From: Mortierella alpina
Lineage: Eukaryota > Mortierellomycota > Mortierellomycetes > Mortierellales > Mortierellaceae
NCBI GenBank assembly: GCA_029449245.1
Contig: JANATF010000009.1
Span: forward strand, 310,001 to 374,000
Reading direction: 5' to 3'
Length of the DNA: 64,000 nt
Shown: positions 13,701-25,929 of the stretch, in pieces
Layout of the letters: every line of letters starts with the position of its first letter
Numbering within the stretch: position 1 is the first letter of the stretch
Notes under the pieces: generated by a model
Databases searched by the model: none
What the model was told of the DNA's origin: nothing
What the model saw: the letters and a program-made list of their open reading frames with translations, nothing else
Program-made: the position numbers and the translations under genes

Positions 13701-16680
13701 ACAAAAAGAAGGGGAAGGAGCATCGACCGTCGCAATTATGTGGGCTACCAAAGCAATTGAGCATTGACCAGCCCTTTGGTTTCTGTGTCTCTGAGTCATG
13801 TACATGGTTGGTACTCGTTTCTCAAGAGAACACAAACAATACCTATTGTACAGAGGGGTTTTGTGCACCAGCCAAGAAGGGTCTCGTTATGCCAATCTGT
13901 AACACTTGAACGCAAGAAAAAAAAATGGAATACATGTAGGCGCAATGATGGTGCCAGTGCGTAGATGGTTTCTAGCACGGTAACAATTAGTATCATGCAA
14001 ACACATTCATGAGATATGCACTGCCATTCCTCATGCCTGTGGTTCTCCCAGTCCGTTGGTCGCGGACCACCATATGCCTTTATTCCCTTCCCCACCCCCC
14101 TCTGCTCCCAGATAAGATCCCGCCTGCCCTTTTTTTTTGTTTGGAAGGGGGCTTGCATGTGTCCATTTTTGCATACATGGTACGCGCAGCTGGCTACGGC
14201 ACCTTGTCTTCCCCGAGCGCAAATGACCCAGTCCAAATCGCGTCCATATGCTGTGGACTCGCTCTTGCGTCTTCCCCTCCGTAGGAGCGCGACTCTCTTT
14301 TTTTAACTGCAAAAATAGAATAGCCTGCGAGGTTTTGCTGTAACGCCCGACGCGAGTTGCCAAACAGTGTGAACGGACCATCTTGGCCGATCCCACTCCT
14401 GTAAAAGTCTGAAATGAAGACACAATAAAGCCTTCAGCCCTCTGAGTGCTCCTTCCCCTGGCGAACATAGTCCCGTCGCCCCCCTGACATCAAGCCTTGC
14501 CTTTTTTTTTCTTGAACTCTCTATGCCGAGAAAAAAACAGGCTAACGAATGCTCATCGCAATATATTCGACAGAGGAACGGATATAACGTCGCGTTCGCC
14601 ACCATCGGTACCTTCCGTGATGGCTCAACCCCTTGAGCCATCTTCTTCCTCTCCATAGAGATTGAGTAATTGAAGCCCGCCAATTCTGTGCAACACGGAT
14701 CGAAACTCTGGCTACCTAAGGTGTTTCATGGTCTTTATGTACATGTACTTGAGCTCCCCTTCTCGACGGTCGTACAGTAGCCACAATACTGGCGCCGTGC
14801 CTCTCGGTTTCGTCTCTTCAGAGCATGTGTGCGGTAGATTCGTCATCGACGCTCACAGATGGGCATCCGTGTTCAAATTGTTCGCTGGGTTCCAAAATCC
14901 TTGTTGTACAAAGTAAATTACGCAGGGCATCGACTGACATTCGCCTATGCGTTTGCGACTCGGACGTCTCTGGCCGAACGCGCGAAGAGTTCGTAGACAA
15001 AGGCGGCGGTGTTATTATTTTATTTTGGGCAGGAGATACAAAAGCAGGGCTACTTGTTACAAAAACTCAAGAGTAGGCATTGCGCCAACCTACTGTGGTG
15101 CTCTTTACGCGCGAGCTCTTGAGCAAATTGATCAGACGTTCCATCCTCACACATCTCATCTTGCATACTTCACTCATGCAGGCCACCGGCTGGTCCATGC
15201 TCAGATTGTATCTTTGTGTCTACTCCCGAGCTATCCTACTGGTACGTTTGTTTGTAGGGAGCAAAAGATGCTTGTCAACATGCATGCAATAGACAGTGAA
15301 AAGAGGTCCAGCTGAAGGGACAATCTGCAGCATTGTGTGCATCCTTAATTGCATTAACGAAAAAAGTACTGTACACAAAACAATCAAAAGGACCATGGCG
15401 CATTCTCTTCCCCCCTCCCTCCCTCCTCTACGGTAGTTCAGAGGAAGCTAATAAGCGCAGCAAAAAAGCGGAAGAAGGATCTCTACTCCCAGTTGCCGAG
15501 TCTATCCCGCGCCCATCCAGCTTTCTCGGCCTCAAAAAAAAAAAAAAAGGCGCAATCAATCTGTCGCGTTGTTACCACCCAGGTTGTTGTTCTTTCTTCT
15601 TGGCGCTAACAGCAACAAATGGACTCTCCTTTCCTTTTCGCTCCCATATTTTTTTTCTGACTTATTCCTTTCAGCTCCCCTTCTGTTATTTTTTTTCTTT
15701 TCACCTCCTTGGAGTACCTCTTGTATGTTTTGGGTTTATAGTTCTTCTACACTTTGTTGTGGTTGTTGGGACCCCCTTTTGTCTGCATGGCTCGAAATGC
15801 TCTGCGATGCGATGCGAGGGCCCGCGCGAGAGTGTTTTCTTCGGGCTGCTGTTGCTTTTGCTTTGAGTGCCTCGACTCGGGCTCTCAAGACTTTTTTCTC
15901 TCCTTCCACGCAAGCTCTCGCGGCACCAGGTCCTCAAGAATTTTTGTGTTGCAACGCCCATTCCATGCAGGAGAAGGACCCAAAACGGTTATACATTTTC
16001 AAACATACAAGAACAAAAAAAAACCGTTGGGTTCCTCCCCCCCTTTCCCCGCTTCAATGGGCGCCTTATCACTTAACCATAGGCAATGTACAATGCAATG
16101 CTGGGAGCCAAGGAAGTGCATGAAGAGTTGCATGCTTGGATGACGGTGTGTTGTTCAGAGGCACTGACCAAACCTAGCATAAGATCTTTAATGGCCTGGA
16201 CCCCAGCCTGGACACAAGTTTGATCATCGACCGTTGGGGAATATTAGGTTCTTTCTGCATACTATCACCCTTAGGTCTAGATGTTTCGGATGATGAGAGG
16301 CGTTGAAGAATGGCGGGCGAAGTTTAGTGCAGCGGGTACCTTGGTCCTCGGAAGAGGTGCGCCATTCGACGAGAGCGCCCTTTTTGCGAAAATGAGATGG
16401 TGTGATGCTTACTCCAACCTAATTCAAGACCGGAGTCGATAGCTTTGCACCCACTGCTATCGCTTTCGTAATCGTGGCACTGGGGAAGTCAATGGTGGCC
16501 TACGTTGGAGTGCAGGTTCGGCAAGCATCAATGGTGCTGTCGCGCGGACTATCGTTGCACGGTCACGGGTGTGGCTTGCGGGATAAACAGACTTTCTCCC
16601 CTGAGGCATGAATCCTTGACCGGATCAGCACAGCTCGAGCTTTCCACTCAACCCTCTTACCACACACGCAGCAGCAGATC
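10785..16680. other. Long gene-free region upstream of the zinc-finger gene
   Basis: About 5.9 kb contains no open frame with recognisable protein character on either strand. It contains purine-rich and A- or T-rich tracts (for example 11818-11833 and 13591-13612), GA-rich leader sequence, and the TATA box at 11377. Short open frames here are low-complexity and lack family motifs. I found no tRNA-like T-arm. It may be the extended regulatory region of the zinc-finger gene or may hold non-coding transcripts; the sequence does not decide. Confidence 0.5.
11377..11384 (-). promoter_or_regulatory. TATA box for the zinc-finger gene
   Basis: TTTATAAA lies about 595 bases upstream of the zinc-finger ATG. 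Between it and the ATG the coding-direction strand is CT-rich (GA-rich on the plus strand, for example around 11160-11330), typical of a long fungal 5' leader. The assignment is by motif and position only. Confidence 0.5.
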
Positions 16681-17259
16681 ATGTTCAAGTCGACGATCAC
16701 ACAGTCCACACCAGCACTGGCTCGCGGATATGCCACCAAAATCGGCACCAGGGTGACCCGCACCATGTTCCCTCGCCATTACCGTCTGCGTCACAAGATT
16801 CAGAACGAGTCGGATGCGGTTCCTCTGCAGGATGGTTCGCTGTTTATTCGTCGCCCAACCGCTGGACCTACCACCTCGATCCTCTCCTCAGCACATCCTT
16901 CGCCTGTCTCGGTCTCTTCACGGGCACCAGCTACCGCCACAAACACCCCCATCACACACCCCGACCTGCCTCCAGCGTTGCATGCCAAGAAGGCCGCCGC
17001 CCGTCCAGAGTTTGCAACATTGACGCCTGAACAGATTGCAGAGATGCAGGCTCTTCGTCTCGAGAACCCTGCCAAGTACACTCGGTCATACCTGGCCAAG
17101 ACATACAACGTCAGCGAACTGTTTGTAAAGTGCTATGTTCCTGCTTCAAAAGAGGTTCAGGTTGCAAGGATCAAGGCTCAGCAGCGTTCGTTCGATAACA
17201 AGGGCTGGAAGGCTCAGGAGATTGTCATTCAACGTCAGAAGCGCCGCGAGCTCTGGTAG
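16681..17259 (+). CDS. MRPL20: Mitochondrial large ribosomal subunit protein mL58 (MRPL20 family)
   Basis: This single-exon protein has 192 residues. mL58 is a fungal-specific component of the mitochondrial 54S ribosomal subunit. The C-terminal half carries the family pattern: FATLTPEQIAEMQALRLENP, then YTRSYLAKTYNVSELFV, a conserved proline/lysine segment (VPASKEVQ), and a basic end finishing RQKRRELW. The N-terminus (MFKSTITQSTPALARGYATK) is rich in Arg, Ser and Thr without acidic residues, consistent with a mitochondrial targeting peptide. A proline/threonine-rich linker lies between about residues 60 and 110. An AATAAA at 17382-17387 could serve as polyadenylation signal. Confidence 0.9.
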   Translation: MFKSTITQSTPALARGYATKIGTRVTRTMFPRHYRLRHKIQNESDAVPLQDGSLFIRRPTAGPTTSILSSAHPSPVSVSSRAPATATNTPITHPDLPPALHAKKAAARPEFATLTPEQIAEMQALRLENPAKYTRSYLAKTYNVSELFVKCYVPASKEVQVARIKAQQRSFDNKGWKAQEIVIQRQKRRELW

Positions 17260-17537
17260 AGAGATGATCTAGGAAACAAAAGTCAAGGCTGGATTTCGGG
17301 AGGACATCTTGAACCATGGGATATCAGGACGGGGACACCCAAAACATACATATATCATTGGGATCCTCAAAGGATATGCGGAATAAAACACATGTAACAA
17401 CTCTTTTTTTTTTTCGTTGTGGGCGCGAAAGGGTTGAGGATCGAGAACAAAGTCTGGAATGATATTATGAGGCGAAGCAAAAAAAGAAGCGCCAAGCTAT
17501 TTACATGAGAAGAACTGTACCATGGGCGGATTGCTGA

Positions 17538-18122
17538 TTATGGTCCTGGGGATCGATCAATGGTGTCGCTGTGGTTCAGTAGATAATGACCGAGGTATTC
17601 AAGAGGATTTTGTGGTCTAGTACAGGGTGGGACAGAAGAGGGGTTCATTTAGAGGCATGAAGTCATTGCTATTTTGGATCAATTGTGGATGTTCAATCCT
17701 AGGGCGCATCGATAGAACAGAGCGTCGCGTACCTCTCCTTTGCAAGTTGCTTCATTCCCTCCAACAGAACCGGCAGGACCGTCTGATCCAGATAAGGGCG
17801 AATGGGCATAGCAGCAATCTCTGCTTTTGAAAGACCCAACAGGGGGTTTGTCATTGTTCCAGTTGCAGAGGAGGCAGTGGAGCCTTCGCGGTCAGCGTTG
17901 AGGATCTCCTGCGGTATTTCAAGTATCAAAAAAAGTGCTTCCTGTTAGCGAATGGATTGCGGAACAGGATCCTGCAGTGCTTTAAAAATACGCTGATGTT
18001 TGATGACAGTTGCATGGGGGGTGGCATACCCCGAGGTTCTTGACGGGACCGCGCTGAGATTCGATCTTGACGCTCCGCTCCCGTTCCTGAGGCGCTGGCG
18101 AGTGTCTGCTGTCCGAGTCCAT
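17538..18122 (-). CDS. SDC1: Sdc1/DPY-30 subunit of the COMPASS histone H3K4 methyltransferase complex
   Basis: Three exons (18030-18122, 17733-17908, 17616-17538) sum to 348 nt, or 115 residues. The C-terminal half is a clear DPY-30 motif: PIRPYLDQTVLPVLLEGMK, then LAKERPQNPLEYLGHYLL. It folds as a two-helix dimer that binds Ash2/Bre2 in COMPASS. The conserved second half of the motif is only seen after splicing the 116-base intron at 17617-17732. Unspliced, the frame runs into a stop after the AKER segment. The N-terminal exon is Ser/Arg/Glu-rich and disordered. The gene is divergent from condensin YCG1, with 265 bases between the two ATGs. Confidence 0.93.
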
Positions 18123-18387
18123 TGGGATGTCTGGTGTCTGTGAAGAATTCGACTCTCGAAGAGCGAGAGAGAGAAGCTTTCCAAAAAAAAGAAAAAAACC
18201 AGCACCTGGAAATAATGCGGCTTATTTCCCTGCTATGGTGCAGGGCAGAGCAGGGCAACCCGTTCAACGCGTTTCGTTTTTTTTTTTTTTTTTTTTTTTT
18301 GGCTTTTTTGGCTTTTTTGTTTTGACCCGTTGACCCTTTGCTCTTTCACGCTTCCCTTCCATCCTGCACTTCTAGCCAACCCTGACA
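18123..18387. promoter_or_regulatory. Divergent promoter of SDC1 and YCG1
   Basis: The 265 bases between the two start codons contain one ACGCGT at 18267-18272 in the context AACGCGTTT, followed directly by a run of 24 T at 18277-18300. ACGCGT is the MluI cell-cycle box bound by MBF in yeasts. A poly-dT tract is a common nucleosome-excluding promoter element in fungi. Use of either here is inferred. Confidence 0.55.
18277..18300. repeat. Run of 24 T in the SDC1/YCG1 promoter
   Basis: An uninterrupted poly-dT tract lies between the two divergent starts, next to AACGCGTTT. Such tracts disfavour nucleosomes. Confidence 0.85.
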
Positions 18388-21300
18388 ATGGCCAAGGCAA
18401 AGACAGCAGGCGGCAATGGCGGGACCAAGTCCAGCACTTCATCATCAAAACCCAAGAAACCCACGCCCGTCGAAAGCCTCCGCACTGTGGTGCCGGGCAT
18501 CTTTCAGGAATCCCAAAAGACTGCTGCCAACCATCGAAAAAATGCCATCATGCTCCGCAAGCTTCAGGAGCAGTGCGCAGAGACAGCTGGCGAGGAGGGC
18601 GAGGAGGCTTTCAACAAGGAATTCATCCGGAATCTCAACGTCGTACTCGCCATCAAGAAGAGAGAGCCCACAGCTGATAGAGTCATTCAGTTTGTGTCCT
18701 CATTCATTCTTTGCACACGAGAGAAGGGTAAGCTGCCGATTCCTTCATTCTGGAGCGCATGATTTTCAGCGACCCTTGTTCCGATAACTAACAACATGCA
18801 ACCCGACATAGATATGGCGAACGAGGCAACAAACGAGGAGGAGGAAGGCGCCGAGGGAATCTCGTCTCGATTTGTAGAATATCTCATGCACCATCTACTG
18901 AAAGGAGTTAGGGTCAAAGAGAAGCTGGTCCGCCTGCGATCCTGCCAGCTGATTGCTTTGAGCACCAACTCACTAGGCGCCATCGAGTAAGCAAATGGAA
19001 CTGGATACGCTTGCCGTAAATCAAAGGACAAACCTCGTTATGGTACTTACATGACGATCCTCATTTCATAGTGACGACCTCTACATACAACTCAAGGACA
19101 GTCTAATGGAGAGAGTTCGGGACAAGGAATCGGCCGTACGAGTTCAAGCTGTGTTTGCACTTTCGAAGCTCCAGGGAGGCGCTGAAGAAGAGGAGGCGGG
19201 GAACAACGAGGATAATGTTGTCAAGAAACTCCTGGATATGATGGAGCATGACCCCAGCGCGTAGGTTCAGTGTTTTGATACCTGTCCCGCCGAACAGGGA
19301 TCTCCCTTCGCATGTGCTCCCGAGTCTCGAACTAACTTCTGATATACATCTATAGTGAGGTCCGTCGTTCAGCACTCTTCAACATTGAACAAACCAAGGT
19401 CACAATGCCTTCGATCCTTGAGCGAGCTAGAGACACGGATGCATATAATAGACGAGGAGTCTTCACAAAGCCTATGGAGGAGCTCTCAGATTTCCGTATA
19501 TTATCAATCGAAGACAGGGAGAAACTGCTGCGCTATGGTCTTTCAGACAGGTATTGTGTTTGTGGCAACCTCCGCCGTCCGATGATCACTTGCACGATAC
19601 TGACCGGCTTCCACTTTGTCTTCTAGAGATGAAGGTGTGAAAAAAGCCTGCACGAAAATGCTTGCCACAAAGTGGATCCAGCAGGCGGACGACAATCTTT
19701 TGGAGTTTCTTGAAAGACTGGATGTGATGAGCAGTAATGTAGCGGATGATGTGCTGAAAGCTTTCTTCGACTACCGTGCTGACATTCTGGGCAATCTATC
19801 ATTTAACGGTAAGGCGTAAGGGTGATCAGGACCCACTTGTGCTTGAGAATGCTATCAAATTATGATCGACTAACATCTGGAGGTGCGTGATATAGATGTG
19901 TTCTGGGTGAATCTGACAGTGGAAGGCGCCTTCTTGGTGCGAGCATTTGCAGAGTTCTGTCGCGGCAAGGACGATGACATCCAGTTCGAAAAAGCAGTTC
20001 CTGAGGTGACGAGACATGCTTTTTACATTCAAAAGTACAGCAACATCATGCAGGAAGCCGACGAGGACGATCGACCGGAAGCGGAATTCATTGTTACACA
20101 ACTACTGATGATCGCCAAGTTGCTGGACTATGCGGACGAAAACGGTCGCCGAAAGATGTTCAATTTGTTGCGTAAGCTTCATGCTAGTGCTGAAAACAAA
20201 TGGGCGATACCTTTTTTCTGCTCAGTATAACCACTAATCGGCTTATATTTTACAGGCGAGATGTTGATGCTGGATGATATCCCAGACAAGCATCTAGACT
20301 GCATCGTGGAAACCATGGGCAAAATCTCATTGAACGAAAAGGACTTTACGCGTATTATTATCGAAATCATTTCGGATATTCGAGCCGGTATCGACGAACA
20401 GGAGTTCTTGCGAAATCCCGAGGGATCCGAAGTAAGCAGGTTACCTAGTCACGATTGGACCTCGTTTCAATCTGCAACCGGTACTAACATCATGCGAGCA
20501 CACTCTCCACAACTAGGACGAAGAGGAATCTCCAGATGATCAGACCATGGACTTGACAGACACACCACGGAAACGCAAGCGAAGCATGTCCAGGCGGAGA
20601 TCTGCAGCGACAGTAGATGCCCAGGGGCAAGGACCCAACGAAATTGAGGCTATGCTCATCCGCGTACGGTGCTTGACAATCACAAAATTCATGCTGGAGC
20701 GGAGTACTGAGCCCTTGAAGGAGAACTCGTACATGTACGGTCTTCTCAACGAGTTGGTCATCCCAGCCCTGGCAAGGAACGAGGAGATCATGCAGGAGCT
20801 CGGTCTTCACTGTTTGGGACTCATATGTGTCCTCGATCAGAACTTGGCACAAAGCAACATGGAGCTGTTCTTGACCTGCATCTTTGCCGAGAACGCCAGC
20901 ACTCAGCTTCAAGTACTCTCGCTTAAGGTACATACATATCTTTGAAATGTCTATGAAGAATGGTAAGCGCGGCTTGCCCATTATTGATGGAAAATTATTA
21001 ACCGTGCCACTATCCCCCATTAGATTGTGTTTGACTTGATTCTGACCTTCGGAATGAAAGAGATGTCCAGCCATGTTCAGGAGGAGAAAATTATCCAGGA
21101 TCTTACAAAGTGTCTGGAAAGCCCTATACCACAACTTCAGTCGGTTGCTGCGGAAGGAATTGCCAAACTAATGCTTACCAGGTTGCTGAAGAGCTCGCAG
21201 GTAAAGTCAACATGCCAGCATTCGTCAACGGAACGAATTCGCACGATAAGAATACACGAGTTACCTCATACTGACATATCACGCCACCGTTTACTTCTCG

Positions 21301-22573
21301 TAGATTCTACGATCGTTGATCATCCTGTACTTCGACCCAGCGACCGCCGAAAACAACCATCTGCGGCAGTGCTTGAACTATTTCCTTCAGGTTTACTTCC
21401 ACTCTGCACACGAGAACCAGGTGGCTCTCAGCGAACTGTTTGTCCCCATCATGGTCCAGCTTTTGGAGATGCAGCAAGAGGCCAAGGACGAAATGCCAAC
21501 GCCAGTTATAATGGGTCAGCAATTGCTCGAGTGGTGCGAACCCCGGCGGGTTCTAGGGTAAGTCATGCACGTAGTAAGCGAAATGTCATCTAAACAAGTT
21601 GACCGATAGGATTGGACAACAGATCTGACAAATACGTCTTGTACTCTGTTGGATGTCTAGAGCTGACCCAGAGAAGGAAGGTCCCGCAGATGGTAGTATT
21701 GATTTTGGACTACAAGCAAACATTGCCATTGAACTCGTGAAAGCCTTGTTCACGGAGTCTCCATGTATGTTACAAGCTCAGCACTTTATAATTTCTTGAA
21801 GAACTGTTTGCGCCTCAGTGATCATGGATTAACGTCTCCTTTTTGAGCTTTCACATAGATATTCGGAAGCACTTGCCACACATCCTTCACAAGATTCGAC
21901 TGGATGGCGATGCTGGTGAAATTCGACTGAAAAAGATGTCGTTGCTTCTAGGAAATCTTAAAGGGGTAAACATATTCTTTTTTTCTTTTTTGCACGGCAG
22001 TCTGGCGTTCTTGCAAGCTTTGATGTTGAGGTGGCGCATCTAACAACGAACTATAATACTTGACATTATCTAGAAGCGGCCAATTGAAGAGCGCATGAGC
22101 AAAAAGTACCTGCTCTTGGTCGAGAAGAACATCTTGAAGATGTTTGAGGATGCACCCGAGTCTCTGGACGATGCAGAAATGAAAAAGCTGTCAGAATTGA
22201 CAGCAGAGATCTCGTTCGTGAATGACTTTGAGGCGCCCGAGGTGGACGAGGAGCCAGTGGCGACCATGGCCACCAAGACCAGAGCCAAGCCTAGGGCCGC
22301 CCCCAAACCTCGCAGGTAATACTTTTACAGTTCGATTTTCCGAGTGGTGCGCTCTACTTTGCCGTATATGCTTGTTCACACATTCTTCTGATATTGGGTG
22401 AACTTAGGGCTAAGGGAGCATCAGGAGACGTGAATGCTAAATTGGCCAAGATCTTTCAGGAGGTCGATGCCATGCTTGAGTCTTCAGAATCAGAGCAGGA
22501 CTTCGACACCAAGGACCAACAGGCCCAGGACGAGTCTTCAGACTCCGATAACCCTTTCGACGATGAGTATTGA
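18388..22573 (+). CDS. YCG1: Condensin non-SMC subunit YCG1/Cnd3/CAP-G
   Basis: CAP-G is the HEAT-repeat subunit of condensin that, with the kleisin Brn1/Cnd2, grips DNA during mitotic chromosome compaction. About fourteen exons encode roughly 1000 residues (yeast Ycg1 is 1035). Typical features are the N-terminal helix VPGIFQESQKTAANHRKNA, the SRFVEYLMHHLLKGVRVKEK stretch with RLRSCQLI, then a HEAT repeat with DKESAVRVQAVFALSKLQ. Further on are FNIEQTKVTMPSILERARD with NRRGVF, and a helical C-terminal half containing LYGLLNEL-like turns and FLQVYFHSAHENQVALSE. A basic, Ser-rich insert (PRKRKRSMSRRR) splits the HEAT regions. The acidic tail ends SDSDNPFDDEY. The ATG at 18388 is the first in frame after the promoter T-tract. 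Confidence 0.95.
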
Positions 22574-22909
22574 AATCAGATCAAAAAGTTATTGTCATAA
22601 AAAGTTGGTGAATTGTAATAGTTTTAATCTGCAGGTGTTGTCGCACGATATTCAATAGCGGCCGCGTTTACGTTCGTCGTCTCGAGGAGCCGAGCTGGCT
22701 CCCCTCTTTCTGCTTATCTCATCTTCGCGATCCCAACGTTCCTAGCCGAGCACAAAGTATGGAAGAAGTGTTAGGCGAGTAGGTATCATGAAAGATGGTA
22801 ACAGGAATGTCTGAGGTGGATGAAATTCGGCCAGAGCCAGGCGGTCAGCTGTCAGCACTACCGAGGATGGATGGAAGGAAAGAGGAAGCGTCGTTCTGTT
22901 TCTGGCGTG
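22574..22909. other. Gap between convergent YCG1 and FIP1
   Basis: The 336 bases hold two facing 3' ends. No gene or structural element is seen. Confidence 0.6.
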
Positions 22910-25429
22910 CTATCGTAGTACCTTATCCTTCTCGGCTTGCGTCTTACTGCTGCTGGTACCACCGCCTCGACGGTCGTCTCTGCTATCGGATGATCGGTCA
23001 AATCGCTCGTTACGGTCACGTTCTGACCGATGGCGGTCCCGAGAGTCGCGTGAGTCGCGGTCTGACCTGTCTCTCTCCTTTTCCCTATCGCGTTCGCGAT
23101 CACGGTCGCTTCTGGAGCCTCGATCGCGTTCTCGACTACTTCCGCGCCCGCTGCCATCACGACTCGAGACACGGCTACTATTGCGATCGCGGTCGCGGTC
23201 ACCACGTCCGTCTCGACTTTGATCCCTTTCCCGATGATCTTTGCTAGCGCTGCGGTCGACACTGCTTGGCCAAGGACTTCGGCTCCGTCTATCATCACGA
23301 TCATCTCTATCGCTCACTTTACCCTGCTGAGATCCTCCCATCGAGGATCCTTGTCCCTGGCCCTGAAACTGGCCGCCTTGCTGACCGTTGTTCACGCCCT
23401 GGTTCAATGGTGGACGTCCGCCTTGGAAACCTGGTCCACCTGGTCCGCCAGCATTGTTGCTGTTGTTGTTGGGTCCATCCCATTGGTTAAAGCCTTGTCC
23501 TCCTGGTCCTCCTGGTCCTCCTCGGTTAGGTTGCTGGGATCGGAACCCATCAGGTCCAGGACCCATACCCATACCCATACCCATGCCTGGCCCACCTCGT
23601 CCACGACCGGCGCCAGGAGCACCACCCATCATGCCTCCACGCATACCAACAGTGCCACCGGCACCGCGACCATTGCCGCGGAAGTTGCCCTGATTAAAGC
23701 CGCCAGGTCCATCGGCCCCAAAGAATGGCGCGCCTCCTTGCTGAAATTGGTTTTGGAAAGAGCCGCTGTTGGGACCGTCGCCAGATTCATCCCCGCCACC
23801 TGGTGCACCAATGCTGCCTTTCCGTTGGAATGACGGGCTCTTGCCACCATCATTTTCGCCACCAGGTCCACCCGAGCTCGATCCTCCGTCATTTCCTCGG
23901 CCACGGCCAGCTCCTGGTCCACCTTGTGGGCCACCAGGACCACCAGGGCCCATGAATCGTCCGCCTCGTCCAGCCCCTCCGGGACCTCCACGCTGGTTCA
24001 TGGGGTTCATCATATTGCCCATAGGCGGCATCCCGTTCATACCCATGCCTGGCATGGGAGGCATACCTCGACCGCCCATCATGTTGGGCATTCCTGGCAT
24101 TCCTGGCATTCCTGGCATCCTTGGCATTCCTGGCATCCCTGGCATCCCCATGGGCATCATCCCGGGGGGCATACCCGGCATAGGAGGCATACCCATTCCA
24201 AGATCAGGCAAGTCCATGAGCATACTGGGGTCAATATCGAACCCTTTTCCACCTGCAAAAGGGTTGTCGCGCATCATCTTTTGCTTCTGGCAATACGCCC
24301 TCCAGATGTTCTCATTGAAGCCGTAGTTGAAGTAATCTGTCAGATCCGCGCCGGGTTTCCTCCAGGGCTTATCCTCGGCACCGTCCAGATCGACGTCAAA
24401 CAGTTCGACTCCGTCTATGGATCCAACCGCGTTAATGTCCAGTCCTCCGGGTTTGGTTGCAGGGATGACGTCCACAGTCCCGTTGGCGTTGGTCACAGTA
24501 GTCGATCCTGATTTCGTAGGTGCCGAAGCTTTGATATTTACAACGGTTTGCCTAACGTTGTTTTTGAGATATTTCAATTAGATCAAGTTAGAAGTGTGCA
24601 ACAAATCAAAGTACACACTAGCAAGTAATGCAAGAGGTGTTCATGAGGGTGAAATGAATAGGAAGAACGGGATGATGATGATCTCCCTGATACATACTTT
24701 GAAGCCGACGATTCCTGCCTCGTCTCTTCGTCATCCAACACAATCTCGATATCCTATCAAAATATGGAAGGTGTGTTGGTTTTCTTACAGTTTCCATGAA
24801 GGCACGCACTTTCACCCATGCACAAAGCATACTCCAGCAATATGCCCCTGTCATTATCTTCCTTACCGACTCACTGTCCTCTTCCTCTGATTCGTCGTCC
24901 GATCCTTCGTCGTCTTCCTCGCCGTCTTGATCAGATTTGCTGCCGTCTCCATCGCTCTTCTTGTCCGCTGAGGACTGCGTGGCGCCCGTTGTCTCTGCAG
25001 TGACTTTGACCTCGGTAGATCTACAATAAGCAAATGGCCCATGGTAAAAGTGTTTGTCAGAAAAAGACCGCCGGGGCAAAAGTGGTAACTTCATACACAA
25101 TCCAGGAACCCCCTGTACTTTACTTGGATCCACCTTCGCCTCCTACACCATACAGATCGAACGCTTCGCTATCTTGACCTAATCAGCAGGTGTTAAATGA
25201 GCCATTGAGAACAAGAAAAGTTCTGGTGAGAAAGAGACGTAGGGAGCCGATCCACCGACTGCTTTCGAAGTTGGTGGCCTCAAGTGTGTTGTTTTTGTTT
25301 ATCAGGACCAAATAAATGTGATCATTAGAATTTACCAGAGGATGATTGCGCTGGAGCATCGGTCGTGGGCTCTGAGGAGCCGTACAGAAACTCGTCATCG
25401 TCAATGTCGTCTGGTATATGGGCACTCAT
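22910..25429 (-). CDS. FIP1: FIP1, pre-mRNA cleavage and polyadenylation factor subunit
   Basis: Fip1 tethers poly(A) polymerase to the cleavage and polyadenylation factor. The N-terminal exon is acidic ([17 protein letters not shown]), followed by an acidic Ser/Glu region. The diagnostic Fip1 motif lies in the large last exon: [20 protein letters not shown] with [16 protein letters not shown]. After it come glycine- and proline-rich sequence with a tandem PGMPGMP-type repeat (24050-24190), a long Gly/Asn/Gln-rich section, and a C-terminus rich in RD, RE and RS dipeptides. At least four exons are needed; the start at 25429 opens the acidic exon. The long RD/RS tail resembles animal FIP1L1 more than the short budding-yeast protein. 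The 3' end of the last exon is a TAG at 22910-22912. Confidence 0.93.
24040..24190 (-). repeat. Tandem Gly-Met-Pro codon repeat inside FIP1
   Basis: A run of short repeat units translates as [10 protein letters not shown]-like sequence on the coding strand. It is a within-gene microsatellite-type expansion and is also the reason why the opposite strand shows long open frames. Confidence 0.7.
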
Positions 25430-25929
25430 GTTGTTGCAACTTTTTGGTCAGCTCCGTTTGCACTTGTAATTTAGGGCGAGGCTTTAACTGCACACATCCA
25501 AATCAAAGGCGATTGAGATGGGCACCGAAGGTCGAGAGAGCGAGAAAGAAAGAGAGTGTGTGTGTTCCTGTCTGGAATGTGTCCAGGAGATGTTCTCTGG
25601 ATCTGACGACGAGGAAGGAAAGGATAGCAGCAGAAAAATGAGCGAAGGATGGGAGTGCAAACGACCGAACTCTTCGCGCGTGTGTGGTGTTCTCAAACTT
25701 CAAGGCAAAGGGAGTTGAGTGCCAAGCCACACACCGCTTTCTTTTGCAGCAAGCGTCTTTCGAAGCACTGAGCAATTACAGTAGCTGAGTAGCGCTTGTC
25801 CCACAACGGAAGAGAGCTGGCCATGGGCAAGCCCGGAGGGATATATCGGGGTGCCGCTGTACAGTATACCCATGTGCCATGGATCTTCTATTGTATCTAC
25901 ATATAAATATACATTTACTAGCCTAAGGC
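25430..25929. other. Promoter side of FIP1 and 3' end of the phosphodiesterase gene
   Basis: The 500 bases upstream of FIP1 include a purine-rich stretch (25530-25640). No additional gene is supported. Confidence 0.5.

Noticed and set aside
24040-24190. Short regular repeats resembling a CRISPR array
   Set aside because: Units are directly adjacent codon repeats without spacers, and they lie inside FIP1 coding sequence.
23769-24511. Collagen-like and His-rich frames on the plus strand
   Set aside because: Antisense shadow of the Gly-Met-Pro repeat in FIP1.
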